Of a stretch of DNA of 39,858 nt, positions 39,825 to 39,858 are shown one piece after another. The translations under genes and the position numbers were made by a program. Position 1 is the stretch's first letter. Every line of letters starts with the position of its first letter. A model generated the notes under the pieces. The model did not search any database. It had not been told where the DNA came from and worked only from the letters and a program-made list of their open reading frames with translations. This DNA comes from an uncultured Collinsella sp. (GTDB taxonomy: Bacteria > Actinomycetota > Coriobacteriia > Coriobacteriales > Coriobacteriaceae). Location: the NCBI GenBank assembly GCA_900759565.1, contig CAAEVV010000033.1, forward strand, positions 1-39,858. The letters are read 5' to 3'.

Positions 39825-39858
39825 TTACTCCTTCTTGAGGCCGCGCTTCTCGACTATC
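39825..39858 (-). CDS. Possible C-terminal end of a minus-strand gene entering from the right
   Basis: Reading back from a TAA at 39825-39827, the frame stays open to the window edge and gives a basic tail, IVEKRGLKKE. Eleven codons are far too few to identify a family. Bases 39743-39824 show nothing else. Confidence 0.3.
   Translation of the reverse strand, partial: IVEKRGLKKE

Overview
This 39.9 kb window looks like chromosome of a strictly anaerobic gut actinobacterium of the Coriobacteriia, most likely Collinsella (inference). The grounds are high-GC coding, a two-polypeptide pyruvate formate-lyase with its activase, a PTS and two GH32-type enzymes, an unusual phosphofructokinase, and intergenic regions full of long palindromes. 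I see no rRNA, no convincing tRNA, no CRISPR array, no transposase and no phage genes.

Layout. Bases 1-6,300: M18 aminopeptidase (-), divergent membrane-anchored Ntn hydrolase (+), phosphofructokinase (+), a membrane-bound XRE-type regulator (+) and a small helical protein (+), separated by palindromic repeats. Bases 6,337-11,960 (-): response regulator, histidine kinase, ABC ATPase and large FtsX-type permease, a signal-controlled ABC module. Bases 12,189-18,755: ogt, then aspartate-family amino-acid genes, with lysC and asd on the minus strand divergent from thrC and thrB on the plus strand. Homoserine dehydrogenase is not in the window. Bases 19,042-20,450: a lower-GC two-gene DUF3990/XRE module, toxin-antitoxin-like, behind a doubly palindromic operator. 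Bases 20,482-23,823 (-): ysxC, mtnN, pflA and a DegV protein. Bases 24,100-29,718 (-): a sucrose/fructan-type locus of LacI regulator, atypical GH32-like enzyme, PTS EIIBC and canonical GH32, with four matching LacI-type operator candidates. Bases 30,022-32,410 (-): PFL core and a separate 83-residue glycyl-radical subunit. Bases 32,878-34,755 (-): SDR dehydrogenase and KdgT-like permease. Bases 35,008-39,676 (+): MarR regulator and a heterodimeric ABC exporter, ending at a good terminator.

Two observations stand out. First, the pyruvate formate-lyase is cleanly split. The 683-residue core has the Cys-Cys pair but stops before the glycyl-radical domain, and the next gene supplies just that domain; the sum is about one normal PFL. 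Second, four genes (phosphofructokinase, asd, thrB and the glycyl-radical subunit) are followed by a nested double hairpin. Its arms differ completely from copy to copy yet pair almost perfectly within each copy. Its internal junctions are invariant, GTCCTC on the 5' side and TGCGG on the 3' side, and a 4-bp helix between them covaries. All four copies have the same orientation relative to the gene they follow, and in three an outermost arm takes in the stop codon. This looks like an undescribed structured 3'-end element.
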